Below, one piece after another: positions 19,480 to 29,405 of a DNA stretch of 64,000 bases. The translations under genes and the position numbers were made by a program. This DNA is from Tetrapyrgos nigripes (taxonomy: Eukaryota > Basidiomycota > Agaricomycetes > Agaricales > Campanellaceae), in the NCBI GenBank assembly GCA_013368315.1, contig JAACJM010000179.1:62001-126000 (forward strand). The letters run 5' to 3'. Every line of letters begins with the position of its first letter. Position 1 is the first letter of the stretch. The notes beneath the pieces were generated by a model that saw nothing but the letters and a program-made list of their open reading frames with translations, was not told the origin of the DNA and searched no databases.

Positions 19480-22279
19480 TTATGACTTCACATCAAACGC
19501 CTGACTCTTCCAGCCTTCACTCCTCTCCTCCACACTCTTCTTCGTCTCAACCGCATCCCAGAAGCCCTTAATCTGCCTCTTCCCTTCCTTCACCAACTCG
19601 TTCACCTCCTTCTTCACCTCTCCCAAATCCTGCTTTCTCAGCTGCTCAACCTGATCAACATTCATCCCCGTCTGTTCCGCAACTTGCCCTGTAACATTCC
19701 TAACTCTATCCTCCAAACTCTCACTCGCAGTTCCAATTGGTCCACTCTTCTCTCCACTCAAGATTTGTGGTTCGGCTCCGATAGCCAGCGCTGCGCTAGG
19801 TCGTTCCGAGACTTCGCCAGTTTCCAAGTTGATTTTCTTCTCCTCGACGATGAGGCCGGTACCCGTTACCCTGAACTCGGTCTTGACATCTGAATGACGA
19901 AGAGACTCGAGGCCATCTTTCCAGATTCTGCCGAAAGCGCTCCATAATGCTGCAGTGTATGCGACACCAGAAGGAACACCTGTATCCTCAACCACCTCTG
20001 CACGTCTAGAGACGTCATACGCAAATCCATCAGCACTCTCGATGAGAGTCTGCAATTGGGCGCGGAGAACACGCTCCATAGCGTCTTTGAACCGAGCCGT
20101 GAAGATTGGTTTGAAAGCATTGACGAAGATCTGATGATTAGACTCCTTAATCTCGAGTTCGACATCATCAGCGATGTTGACGGAGAGTTGTTCAACGACG
20201 TGGAAAGATTTGTAGTAGTCACGTTGAGGGATAGTAATGGATTTGGTTGCGGGTGTAGGGACAGCTTGATTGGTCATCGATGAGGAAGGTGTGACTGCAG
20301 AGGTTTTAGTGGCGGAAGAAACGACGGGTACGACGGTAGTCACGGCAGACGCAGGGATGAGACGAAGTTTAAGGTCAACGTCGATACCCTTCGGAGGAAG
20401 AGTGAGAGAGAGGAGACCGGTGAACTCTCCAGGAGCGAAGGTAGCGGATTTGTCCTTGTAGTAGAACGAGATATCGTTGAGAGACAGTTGGATAGCCTGA
20501 GCGTGGACACGGATCAGGTTGCCCACCTGGGTCTTGGTGTCCAAGGGAGAGGATGAGGCTGGGGCGATGACGTCGACGTCGGTGATGTTGCGGACGTAAA
20601 CGTGGGAAGGAAGAAGGTTGACTGAGGAGATGTCGAGGTTTTCGAGGACAAGTTCGGATGTTTCGTCCTTGAATTCCGTTCTAGAGTCAAAGGATGAGTA
20701 CATGTCAAAGAAACGTAGCGACGAAAAACATACCTGGGGATAGGGATATCCTTGAGTTGCTCGATAGCCCAAGGGATGTACACCTTGAAGATGTCTTGCC
20801 AGAACCAACTGACTTGCTCCATAGCTGAGCCAAGGAGATTCTCAGCCTGACCTCCCGCCTCCTTCGTCTTCTCCACAACACCCTTCTCGATAGCGTCTCC
20901 GAGGCGTTGATGAGCCAACCTAACTCTCTTCAGATCTTCATCACCCTCAATACCCCTCTGGAATGCTTTCGTCTCAGTGGAGAACGCTTCATAATCAGTC
21001 TTCCACTTCCTGGCAAAGTCATTGTCACCATCAAGCATCGCTCTCCAGCGAGCTTTGAGGTCTTTGCGTGCAGCCTTAGCCTCGTCAGAACGGGTGTAGC
21101 CAGATTCTGTGATGGATTTTTGGAGGTAAGCGAAAAATTCGTCAAACCAGGTGCGAAGGTCCTGGTCTTCCCGGATGTCAAAGACGCAGTTGCGGGCTGA
21201 GGTAATGAGTTTGTCGAGAGAGGCATGTGAGAGACGCTCAATCAACGTTTGGAAACCATCAAGAGCTTTGGAGATATGTTTCTCGGGAGTTGGATCCTCG
21301 ATGAGTGAAGAGAGAGGGGTGTTGGACTGGGAAGGACCTCCAGAAGTGGAGACATGGGTAGAGTCTGCGACATTGGATGCAGCGGTAAATCCGCGATTAA
21401 TCCACTTCTGGACGGTGTCGAAGAGGATGGAGAGAGATTGTTGATATGATTGGTCGTTTTGAGCGCGATCGCACATCTGCAGGTTAGGGAACGTGAGCTA
21501 TATGCGCGTGAAATCGAAGGTAGGGAATCACATACCCGGTAAAAAGACTCTTGGGCCTTTGAGGATACCCTGCTGGCTGTATCCGAGACTTTGGCGGCAC
21601 CTTCCCTCGTTACACCAATAGTCGCCGAACCGACATCCTTCACGGTATCCATGCCATGCTCCCAAGCCACTTGCGGGTCCTTCTCCTCCTCTAGCCTCTG
21701 TTTATCCCGCCCAATAGCATCACGCTTATCCTCCTGAACCTCCTGATCTACTCGACGAAGTGTCTCCTTGGCTTGGCCAGCTTGGTGTTCGATGATTTCA
21801 GCGGCGTCAGCCAAAGAGAGCCGAGAGAACGACGCAAAGTCTTGGAAGAGCCCAGAACCCTCCGACGTGACAGAATTCCAGACGATCTGAATCAGAGTTC
21901 GGAGAGAAGACGCGATGGCCTTGGCGTCCTCCTTTGCCTCGTCTTTGTCGATATCCATACCGGTACTGCCGACTTGGACGTTGACACTGGGGACATTTTC
22001 GGTCACGGCGGAAGGATTTACGGCAATATCGGCTTGGTTGAGATGCCAGAGGGCCTCTTGAAGGAGATTGTCCTTGTTCTTGTGCTCACCAAGAAGTTGG
22101 TAAGCGGCGAGGGTCTCTCGAGCACGAGAGGCGAGAAGAAGGCCTTGCTGGCTAAAACCTTTTCCCTCGACATCAGAAAGAATAGTAGAGTTGAGATAAT
22201 CGAAGAATTGGGAAACTTGTTGGTGAGAAGGGATTTTGCCAGCTTCGAGAGCAGCGAGAACGTCGATGATTTTGTCCAT
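19480..22279 (-). CDS. HAM1-like conserved fungal protein (three exons, 895 aa)
   Basis: Exons 22279-21536, 21476-20734 and 20680-19480 join in frame (introns 59 and 53 bp, GT..AG). Residues 1-500 match the conserved fungal family annotated as HAM1-like N-terminal (formerly DUF5923): MDKIIDVLAALEAGKIPSHQ at the start, a long helical stretch, and VSWFWQDIFKVYIPW near the end. Residues about 530-800 match the HAM1-like C-terminal domain (formerly DUF4449), which is distantly related to lipid-binding BPI-type folds: PSHVYVRNITDVDV, LSLNDISFYYKDKS, FTGLLSLTLPPKGIDVDLKL. The tail is amphipathic and Lys/Glu-rich. The name refers to hyphal anastomosis, but the molecular function is not established. 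It is full length with no defects, and it sits between two HET copies. Family assignment is from memory of characteristic sequence, not from a search. Confidence 0.8.
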
Positions 22280-22657
22280 GGTTGTATTGGGGTGAACGAT
22301 TGGAGGAAGTGGGTTATATAGTTCAAGGGGACGATGAGCTCATCGAGGACGGCCATCTCAGCAAAGACGACACCAATGACGAGGTGGACCTCTTAGCCTT
22401 TAGGAGGACTTGACATATACGTCATAACTGCTCTATGCAAGCGTCATGAAAAGAGACAAAGGGGTGTAATACACACACGCTCTCTCTCTCTCTTTGCGAG
22501 ATCCGATTTCCAGCATGGCTGAGGGAGAGCAGGACTAATGAGGCGTGAGTCGAGGAGGAGAAGGATGGTACTGAGCAGCCTGGTCTCGAATGTACTAGAA
22601 CATCGACAACTAATCTGGATCGTTTTCTGGTAATAGTATATGTTACAAAAATAAAGC
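22280..22657. other. short gene-free spacer with CT microsatellite
   Basis: A divergent/convergent spacer between the HAM1-like start and the 3' end of the next HET gene. It contains a (CT)n run near 22481-22494 and no gene. It presumably holds the HAM1-like promoter. Confidence 0.5.
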
Positions 22658-24760
22658 TTATTTACGTATGTAAACTATATTCCGCTCCATCTGGCCCTGG
22701 TTATATCGTTTAAAACGTTCTTCAATGCGAATAAAGTGAGTTCCAAGCTGGAGATTGCACCGTTTTTCAATGGAAACAATCAAATTGCAACTCCTATATT
22801 GAAAGTAAACCATTGCAGAAGTTTGGTGATTTATGCGCTTCTGAGCTCTTGACCCAATATCAGAGTAGGAATTCCAGATGTCCAGTATGGTTTCCGACGA
22901 CTCGCCTTGGCTCCCAGATTGCTCATGCACAACGTCCATCCAAGGTTCCGATAGATGAAATCCAAACGCGATGTAGACAGTGTCCGTATAAAAGCTGTAA
23001 GAAACGACGCGGAATGTATTTGAAGAAAAGGCTCCAATATTCGATGAAGGAGCGTGATCATTTCCCGAATCAGAAAAGGTGATATAGGTCTCCTTGTCAA
23101 AAGTCCTGCCAAACGAGGGGCTACAGTCGGGCGGAAATATCTCCGCAAGCTCGAAATCGCGATAGCTCAGCATGTTCGGTACCATGACACCCAGATCATT
23201 AGATATTTCCTGGTGTTCATATCCCAGAAAGATGCTTTCGGGTTGTGTTTTGAGAACGTAGTCAATCTCGAGGACTTTTTTCAACGAATCGGGACTGGGG
23301 CCTGAATTGTCACCTGTCCCTTCACAAGTGATAGACATGTAGTATGAGTCAGACTGCCCGAGTACCACATCCTCTTCACTGCAGGGTAAACCTACATTGT
23401 CAGGATCGAAAACCCAATCCAAGTCGGGAAATGTGTGGGTAGATACGTAGGGGAATGCGATGGAAAAAGGAGACCCGGTGTCATTGAGAGGAGTGTAAAC
23501 TAAGGTATCATTTGAGTTCATCGTCGACACAAAGACCCTTGGCGATGGTTCGTCTGGAACCCGGACCAGTTTAAATTCTTCGACAGATTCATGATCACAG
23601 GCAAAGTTTTCAGCGGCAGATGGGAGTAATTTAACATCATATCCACCCGTTCGCCAAAGGGAAGAAGACCTCCGGAGTAAGGCTTCCGTGACAATGACCT
23701 CTTGCATATTCCCGGTGTCAAGTGGGGAATGTGAGAGCGCTACGTCGTGTGCACGGATGCGGTAATATCGCTGTCCTTCTTTCTTGAGATAAACAGCTAG
23801 ATAGCTGCCGTCTCTGCCAGACTGGCAATATAAGGAGGCGAGAAACACAGACGGTGAAGATTCGACAGGCTGGAGTGAAAGATGAATGCGAAGCCCATTG
23901 TTGCCAAACGAGAATGATGACTCTAGGCCAATTTCGTCCGACTTGGACGCCATCACTTCGCTAGACATCCTAAATTCGTAAGGACATCTGGCTAGGAGAC
24001 CTCTTTTTGACTGGGGATCCAGGGTGCCCACCCATGCAAAGATACTGCGGTCATCAGAAATCTTTATTATCTCCTGTTGTAAGCGCATGAAAGCCTTCAC
24101 ACCACCTTCGCCATAGATTGGAGGCATGCTGACACTGAAAATCCCCAACAAGCAGTATGCTTGGTCCTCTGGCCTCGTTGTAACTCTCAAAGCCGCCCAC
24201 GACATCTTTTGGGCAACACTGTAGTTGTCAATTGAGCGGCCCATAAACACTTCCACTGGAATGGACGTGACCGCAGATACGACGTGCCGCAAGCTCCACC
24301 TCGTCCCGATCCTTCCCCAATCTGTGTCCAGGAAGATGACTTGCTTAGGTGCGAGGAGCTCCTGCAGTGTCCAACCCCTCGTGAACCATCTAGCCTTGCA
24401 GAAATTGGACTTGGGATTCAGAGGATGGTGCTCGGCGGACACATCATGGAGATAGACGTAGCATACTACAGCGTCCTCGTAGTACTGGTGCATTGAGTTG
24501 ATGGCCTCTGAAAGCTCGGCGCTACTCTCCTTGTTGATGCAGCATGAGTCAATCCAGATCCAAGCAAACTCGTACCGACGAGCACGGTTGCAAGCACTCT
24601 CGACCTTGGCCCAGCCAGCTTTATGCTTCGCGGCTTCGAGATTCTGGATGTCCTGGAACGTAACTTCTTCCTTGCCCCAAGTATGAGAGAGGATTGCGTA
24701 TGGAGGGATGTCGGTGTAGAACTCTTCAACCGTGAGGGTTTTCGTGTTTAAGAGACGCAT
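22658..24760 (-). CDS. HET domain protein, intact copy (700 aa)
   Basis: Single coding exon on the minus strand, start MRLLNTKTLTVEEFY at 24760. The HET core (YAILSHTW, AWIWIDSCCINK, TRGWTLQELLAP) and YCLLGIFSVSMPPIYGEGG with DDRSIFAW are all present. The variable C-terminus (about 250-640) carries family landmarks: NNGLRIHLSLQP, LASLYCQSGRDGSY, IFPPD, TFRVVSYSF, IWNSYSDIGSRAQKR and VSIEKRCNLQLGTHFIR. It is the first of three same-strand copies with starts spaced about 3.3 kb apart (24760, 28129, 31450), consistent with tandem duplication. Expected to act as a cytoplasmic incompatibility factor; unproven. Confidence 0.9.
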   Translation of the reverse strand: MRLLNTKTLTVEEFYTDIPPYAILSHTWGKEEVTFQDIQNLEAAKHKAGWAKVESACNRARRYEFAWIWIDSCCINKESSAELSEAINSMHQYYEDAVVCYVYLHDVSAEHHPLNPKSNFCKARWFTRGWTLQELLAPKQVIFLDTDWGRIGTRWSLRHVVSAVTSIPVEVFMGRSIDNYSVAQKMSWAALRVTTRPEDQAYCLLGIFSVSMPPIYGEGGVKAFMRLQQEIIKISDDRSIFAWVGTLDPQSKRGLLARCPYEFRMSSEVMASKSDEIGLESSFSFGNNGLRIHLSLQPVESSPSVFLASLYCQSGRDGSYLAVYLKKEGQRYYRIRAHDVALSHSPLDTGNMQEVIVTEALLRRSSSLWRTGGYDVKLLPSAAENFACDHESVEEFKLVRVPDEPSPRVFVSTMNSNDTLVYTPLNDTGSPFSIAFPYVSTHTFPDLDWVFDPDNVGLPCSEEDVVLGQSDSYYMSITCEGTGDNSGPSPDSLKKVLEIDYVLKTQPESIFLGYEHQEISNDLGVMVPNMLSYRDFELAEIFPPDCSPSFGRTFDKETYITFSDSGNDHAPSSNIGAFSSNTFRVVSYSFYTDTVYIAFGFHLSEPWMDVVHEQSGSQGESSETILDIWNSYSDIGSRAQKRINHQTSAMVYFQYRSCNLIVSIEKRCNLQLGTHFIRIEERFKRYNQGQMERNIVYIRK

Positions 24761-24900
24761 GGGAATCGGGATATGATATGTAAGTAGTGTGAGAGTCGCA
24801 CTGGAATAGGACGGTCAGACAGGACTCTGAGTAGTAGGTACTAGGCCGTTACTCACAGTGATGAGGGAATAGGACAAAGAAGCTGTTGAGGTTACGTGAA
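24761..24900 (-). promoter_or_regulatory. HET leader with 5'-UTR intron
   Basis: Read on the minus strand: a pyrimidine-rich leader 'tattccctcatcact', then an intron at 24856-24801 (gtgagt..ttccag, 56 bp) and the exon 'tgcgactctcac' before the ATG at 24760. Further upstream (about 24900-24960) are 'gcgccaattaggctcc' and 'atcattgatggatcc', which recur in altered form upstream of the HET copies at 11094, 14451 and 46548. Confidence 0.65.
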
Positions 24901-25117
24901 GCTGCCAGGCCTTTAACTGGAGCCTAATTGGCGCCCCAAGGATCCATCAATGATGCTGTCAAGACTCGTCGCAGCTACGGATGCGAAATGACCATCAGTC
25001 TTGGTTTTTTGTCAGAAGTAGTCTTCCATACCTCGTAAAATGATTACCATTTTTGACCTTCATTCTTTAAGTCTTGAGGAATGCGTGCCCTCCACCTCAA
25101 ATCTGAGCTACTTATAA

Positions 25118-25285
25118 GAATAAAAGCGGTCAGTCACCGAAAACCTGCAATGAGAATGCGCATATACCCACCTGTCTGCCAAACTTCTCGCTAGCTTTCA
25201 TCCTATTACAACTCTATTCTCCCAATGGGTGGTTTTGTGAACGTCTATCAGGAACATAAAGGCCTGTACGCGCGTGGGCGGAGGA
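25118..25285 (-). pseudogene. VPS28 exon 4 relic with an internal deletion
   Basis: Read on the minus strand, the segment keeps both ends of the fourth VPS28 exon: the acceptor side 'gtacaggcct' near 25262-25268 and the end of the exon with 'gaaagctagcgag' and 'acaggtgggtatatgcgc' near 25155-25200. It also keeps part of intron 4. The middle of the exon is missing. It lies about 0.4 kb upstream of the HET copy starting at 24760 and in the same orientation, mirroring the intact VPS28-HET arrangement at 31.4-32.6 kb. Confidence 0.75.
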
Positions 25286-25529
25286 AAAAATTAGGGAGAC
25301 TGGACTCTGGACAGGAGTTCATTAAATTTTTCATTCAGAGCAAGGTGTGTCGCCTGCTCTCGCTTGGAATCGAATGAAGTATTTAGCAACTCACCGGCGC
25401 CCCTTTGGCGTCCTTCGGCTCTTCAAGCAATACGAGGAGCGAGACGGGGAATTCGAATATCTGCGTTGTGTCATTGGTGCACAAACAGTATGGGTGCGTT
25501 GGTTTGCCGAAAACTACATAACGGTACAC

Positions 25530-25850
25530 CTTTTTCTAAGACCATGCTAGCTTCATCTAGTTCGCGGTTCGTAAAACAAGTATCGGTCAATGCATAAAGA
25601 TCGCAAGGATAGATATTTCTTGGCTGAGTGAACCTACCCTTTCCATAGAGAAATCGTCAAGAACAGCCTGGTCAGTAGCGTCTCCCGTGACCCGTCTCCG
25701 AGTCTTCAGCAACACAATTCTCTCACTTGGCATTCGCGATGTATAATCTCATTTGGTATCAATTTGGAAGAAACTCGCATTAGGCCGAGCAGCAAAGGAT
25801 GGACTCTGCCATTGCCTCAGTCGTGGTCAAGTCGTGGTCAACAGTGCAGA
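25530..25850. repeat. direct repeat, left copy (partner 28788-29130)
   Basis: About 320 bp matching 28788-29130 at roughly 85% by eye, with shared strings such as 'atcgtcaagaacagcctggt' and 'tctcacttggcattcgcg'. Both copies lie upstream of a HET copy on the minus strand, so they mark the tandem duplication unit. On the minus strand a DEASMIL-like open stretch and splice-like signals hint that it derives from a gene, and a short stretch loosely resembles VPS28 exon 1, but I cannot name it with confidence. Confidence 0.7.
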
Positions 25851-26095
25851 ACATGTTCGCATGCCATGTTACTGCACTTTGCGCAGTATGCAAGATGGCC
25901 TGTTGTCTTGAACAAAGTCTTTAGATGGACATATACATAGTTGGTTTTGGTCGGTTTAATGTCTGTCTCCACAATACCATGGTGGAAGCACCTCGCCGAT
26001 GTGTGGTGCATTAGGATTGCAGCATACTTAGTCACTCTGTACAGATGTGGTAGTCAGGAAAGGTCGGATACATGAAATATAGTATAGTCAGAGCA

Positions 26096-28129
26096 CTAGC
26101 TGGCGTTGGTAACGCCCTCTAGACGTAGGAAATGAGGACAAAGGTGGAGAGCATCCGTTCTCCTTTCAACAGAGGCAAGCATTGGCAAGCCAAAAATATC
26201 AACAGTGACCGAGGACTGACACTTCGTGCGACTAGTATGACCTCTTGAGCCTACCGCACGCCCCAGCCGATCCGACAGGTAGGATCTCCAAACGTCTTCA
26301 ATGGTCAGTCCTCGGACATAATCTTCGCAGGTGTCCACCCATGGATCAGATCCTTGGAACCCCAATACGATGTAGAACTCTGGTTCGACTCCGAAGCAAT
26401 AGGAAAGGACACGAAAGGGTATGCATTCGGTGCTGGCTGCTGTATCTGTGTCCGGTACAGTAACATAGGCTTCTTCCTGGAATCTCTTCATGAAGATGTC
26501 GGGCGGAAATACTTCGCGGAGGTCGTAGCCAAGATACTGGGCGGGAACCATAAATGCCAAGTCGGGAGTTCGCAATGTTTGGGCCAAGAAGTCGTAGTGT
26601 GCCTTTCCCTTGGAGATACAATCAATTTCAACAATCTGCAAAGACTCCTTCCCTGTCATTTCGCCCGAGAGGGATAAATAGCTGTCATCTCTTAGCTGCC
26701 CCAATAACGTATCGACTGGGTCTGAATCCAGGTTGTGCTGGTGTCCATCAATTCTTCGATAAACATTGTGAAATTGCAAGAACCAATAGTTTATATGAAC
26801 AGAAAAAGATTCGTGGGCAGTACTGGATCGGTACTCCAAAGGAGCACTTTTAAGTTTATGACGATCAACGAAATACGAGTAGGGGAGGGTGATAGTGGAT
26901 AATGGCTTCGCAATAGAGAAATGTTGGGCGGAAGGAAGCCATCTGAAATTAAACCGCATGATATAGGCATGTTCACGAGTCGCCCTCGAAATTGGGGGCT
27001 CCTTGACCGTGAGTTCTTGTAGGAGCTCTGGTCTAGATGACGAAGACTCGGAAGATCTGATGACCAGCATATCTGCTTGAATGCGGACATACCGCTGCCC
27101 AAATGTCTTCTGTAGATAGATGGAGATATCCCCACCGTTGCTCTCCGACTGACAATGTAGGGAGGCAAGAAATATTTCCGAGTTCATGCTCTCGTTCCCG
27201 ACTCCACTTGAACCTGGTACAGAGTAGGAGGGTATCAGGGGAAGATGGATTCTGAGACCATTATTCCCAAAGGAATAGGACGTATACTCGAGCCCGCTGA
27301 GATCTGAGTTGGAAGGTTTGACTTGACCAGAGAATCTGTGTTCGTAGGGCGATCTTGCCAGTAATCCTCGTTCGTTGTTGTGAGAGCTTTCGGAAGCAAC
27401 CCAGGCGAAGATGCTACGGTCATCTGAGATCTTGATGATCTCTTGTTGTAGCCGCATGAAAGCCTTTTCACCACCTTCCCCATAGATTGGAGGCATACTG
27501 ACGCCAAAAATTCCCATCAAACAGTATGCCTCGTCCTCCGGTCTCGTCGTCTTCCTCAACGCTGCCCATGACATCCTCTGGGCGACACTGTACCCCTCAA
27601 CATCCCGTCCCTCAAAGACTTCTACAGGAATGGACGTAATTGCAGATACGACATCTCGCAAGGTCCATCTCGTCCCAATCTTGACCCACTTTTCGTCCAA
27701 AAACACAACATACTTCGGGGCAAGCAACTCTTGCAGCGTCCAACCCCTCGTAAACCACCTGCTCTTGCTGAACGAAGATTTGAGATCCCGAGGATGATAC
27801 TCGGCGGAGACGCCAGAAAGGTAAACGTAGCAGACTACAGCATCTGCGTAGTACTGGTACATCGAATTGATGGCTTCCGAAAGTTCGGCGCTGCTCTCCT
27901 TGTTGATACAGCACGAGTCTATCCAGATCCACTCGAAGTCATACTGCCGGGCACGCTGGCAAGCATTTTCGATCTTGGCATAACCAGCTTTGCGTTTCGC
28001 AGCTTCGAGATTCTGGATGTCTTGGAAAGTGATCTCTTCTTTCTCCCAGGTATGAGAGAGGATTGCGTAGGGAGGGATATTGGTATAGAACTCCCCAAGT
28101 ATGAGGGTTTCCGTGTTGAGAAGGCGCAT
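26096..28129 (-). CDS. HET domain protein, intact copy (677 aa)
   Basis: Single coding exon, start MRLLNTETLILGEFYTNIP at 28129, stop 26096. The HET core is YAILSHTW, FEWIWIDSCCINK and TRGWTLQELLAP; then YCLMGIFGVSMPPIYGEGG and DDRSIFAW. The C-terminus has FPPDIFMKRFQEEAYVTV, GFQGSDPWVD and VERRTDALHLCPHFLRLEG. The pseudogene at 46548-48540 is its closest relative in the window, and the similarity runs through the leader and at least 240 bp of 3' flank, so one is a segmental copy of the other in inverted orientation. Family function as for the other copies; the specificity is unknown. Confidence 0.9.
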   Translation of the reverse strand: MRLLNTETLILGEFYTNIPPYAILSHTWEKEEITFQDIQNLEAAKRKAGYAKIENACQRARQYDFEWIWIDSCCINKESSAELSEAINSMYQYYADAVVCYVYLSGVSAEYHPRDLKSSFSKSRWFTRGWTLQELLAPKYVVFLDEKWVKIGTRWTLRDVVSAITSIPVEVFEGRDVEGYSVAQRMSWAALRKTTRPEDEAYCLMGIFGVSMPPIYGEGGEKAFMRLQQEIIKISDDRSIFAWVASESSHNNERGLLARSPYEHRFSGQVKPSNSDLSGLEYTSYSFGNNGLRIHLPLIPSYSVPGSSGVGNESMNSEIFLASLHCQSESNGGDISIYLQKTFGQRYVRIQADMLVIRSSESSSSRPELLQELTVKEPPISRATREHAYIMRFNFRWLPSAQHFSIAKPLSTITLPYSYFVDRHKLKSAPLEYRSSTAHESFSVHINYWFLQFHNVYRRIDGHQHNLDSDPVDTLLGQLRDDSYLSLSGEMTGKESLQIVEIDCISKGKAHYDFLAQTLRTPDLAFMVPAQYLGYDLREVFPPDIFMKRFQEEAYVTVPDTDTAASTECIPFRVLSYCFGVEPEFYIVLGFQGSDPWVDTCEDYVRGLTIEDVWRSYLSDRLGRAVGSRGHTSRTKCQSSVTVDIFGLPMLASVERRTDALHLCPHFLRLEGVTNAS

Positions 28130-28260
28130 GAGACGGAATATATGAGAAGTATAGGAGTTGGGCTGGAATAGAAAGAGTTAGGTGGGTCTTCAAGCGGCGA
28201 GTAGATATAATGACTTACGGTGAGGGAGCAGGACAAGAAGCTGGGGGGCTCCTACCACCA
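28130..28260 (-). promoter_or_regulatory. HET leader with 5'-UTR intron
   Basis: Minus-strand leader 'cctgctccctcacc', intron 28218-28163 (gtaagt..ttccag, 56 bp), then the exon 'cccaactcctatacttctc' before the ATG at 28129. It is almost the same as the leader of the 46548 pseudogene (intron 46456-46515). Confidence 0.65.
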
Positions 28261-28642
28261 TCTGGTCAGAGTATTCCCACGCTTTCTCACACAGAAAGAT
28301 GGGCAAGGATTGGGCAAGGACGAGGACGACAGCGACGCACCACGGACAAGAGAGCTCTTAGAGTCTCTTCTCCTTCGTGCGTCCCCTCGAGAAACACCAA
28401 CTGCCCCCCCAGTGGTAACCATCCCCACTAGCTACGCCATTTAGCAGCTACAGAGAACCATACCCATGTAAACGAGCTAGGACCGCACCGGCCCACCTGC
28501 TGACGTGTCACATGTCACACTTTCACCCGGATTAAACGAGTTACGAGTCAACTCACGACCGCCCAAGACCAAAGACCAAACACTACTCACTCGGCCAAAC
28601 CAAGGCAAGGAAGCATCCGTTCACCACTCGAAATCACCCAGC

Positions 28643-28716
28643 TAGTGATGTACGGGCCTGGTTTTGTAGGGCTCGGGCCTCGTGAAATCCCGGGCCGGGC
28701 TTCAACCCCATCACTA
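28643..28716. mobile_element. 74-bp miniature hAT-type element with perfect 8-bp target duplication
   Basis: Ends TAGTGATGTACGGGCC and, inverted, TAGTGATGGGGTTGAAG. The interior shares 'ttttgtagggctcgggc' and 'cccgggccgggctt' with the 594-bp element at 15083-15676. It is flanked by CACCCAGC at 28635-28642 and 28717-28724, an exact 8-bp duplication. At 74 bp it is little more than the two ends, so it must have been mobilised by a hAT transposase from elsewhere. Confidence 0.88.
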
Positions 28717-28787
28717 CACCCAGCAGGAGATGTAGCTCCTGTAAGAAAACTAGAATACATATGTAAATAACGGTACATGAACACTCT

Positions 28788-29130
28788 TATCTGGACCTTT
28801 TTCTAAGATCATGCTAGCTTCATCTAGTTGCCTTGCGGTTCGTAAAACGGCATCGGTTAATGCATGAGGATCGTAAGGATAGATAGTTTTTGGCTGAATG
28901 AACCTACCCTTTCTATACAGAGATCGTCAAGAACAGCCTGGTCAGCAGCGTCTTCCGTCTCTTCAGCAACACAATTTTCTCACTTGGCATTCGCGGTATA
29001 TAATCTCATTCGGTATCAACTTGAAACTGAAAGAAACTCGCATTAGCGTCTAGTTCTGAAGAGCGAGCAGCAAAGGATGAACTTACCTGCTATTGCTTCG
29101 GCCGCGGTCAAGTCATAGTCAAAAGTGCAC
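28788..29130. repeat. direct repeat, right copy (partner 25530-25850)
   Basis: See the left copy. The right copy has a small insertion near 29045-29060 ('gcgtctagttctgaag') relative to the left one. Between this repeat and the HET pseudogene end (29131-29405) no gene is seen. Confidence 0.65.
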
Positions 29131-29405
29131 AGAACACTAAAATGCCAGTTCTGAAATTTGGAAGTACAAGGCAACTAGGTATTAGTTACTACCCTCTGCA
29201 GTGTATATAGTACATTTCAATCCGTATGCCAGAGATCTATGCCTTGCCGTTTTCGCAACCAACGACGATTGCAGGTTAACCAGCTGCCAGTGTTACCAAC
29301 GGCGAGCGTCGAAATGGAGTGACATTAATTCCGTTTTCACACCTAGAGCTTGGCTAAGATCCATCCTCTGCAACATCTCCATCTGCCTTTTGGTATTGGT
29401 CCAGA

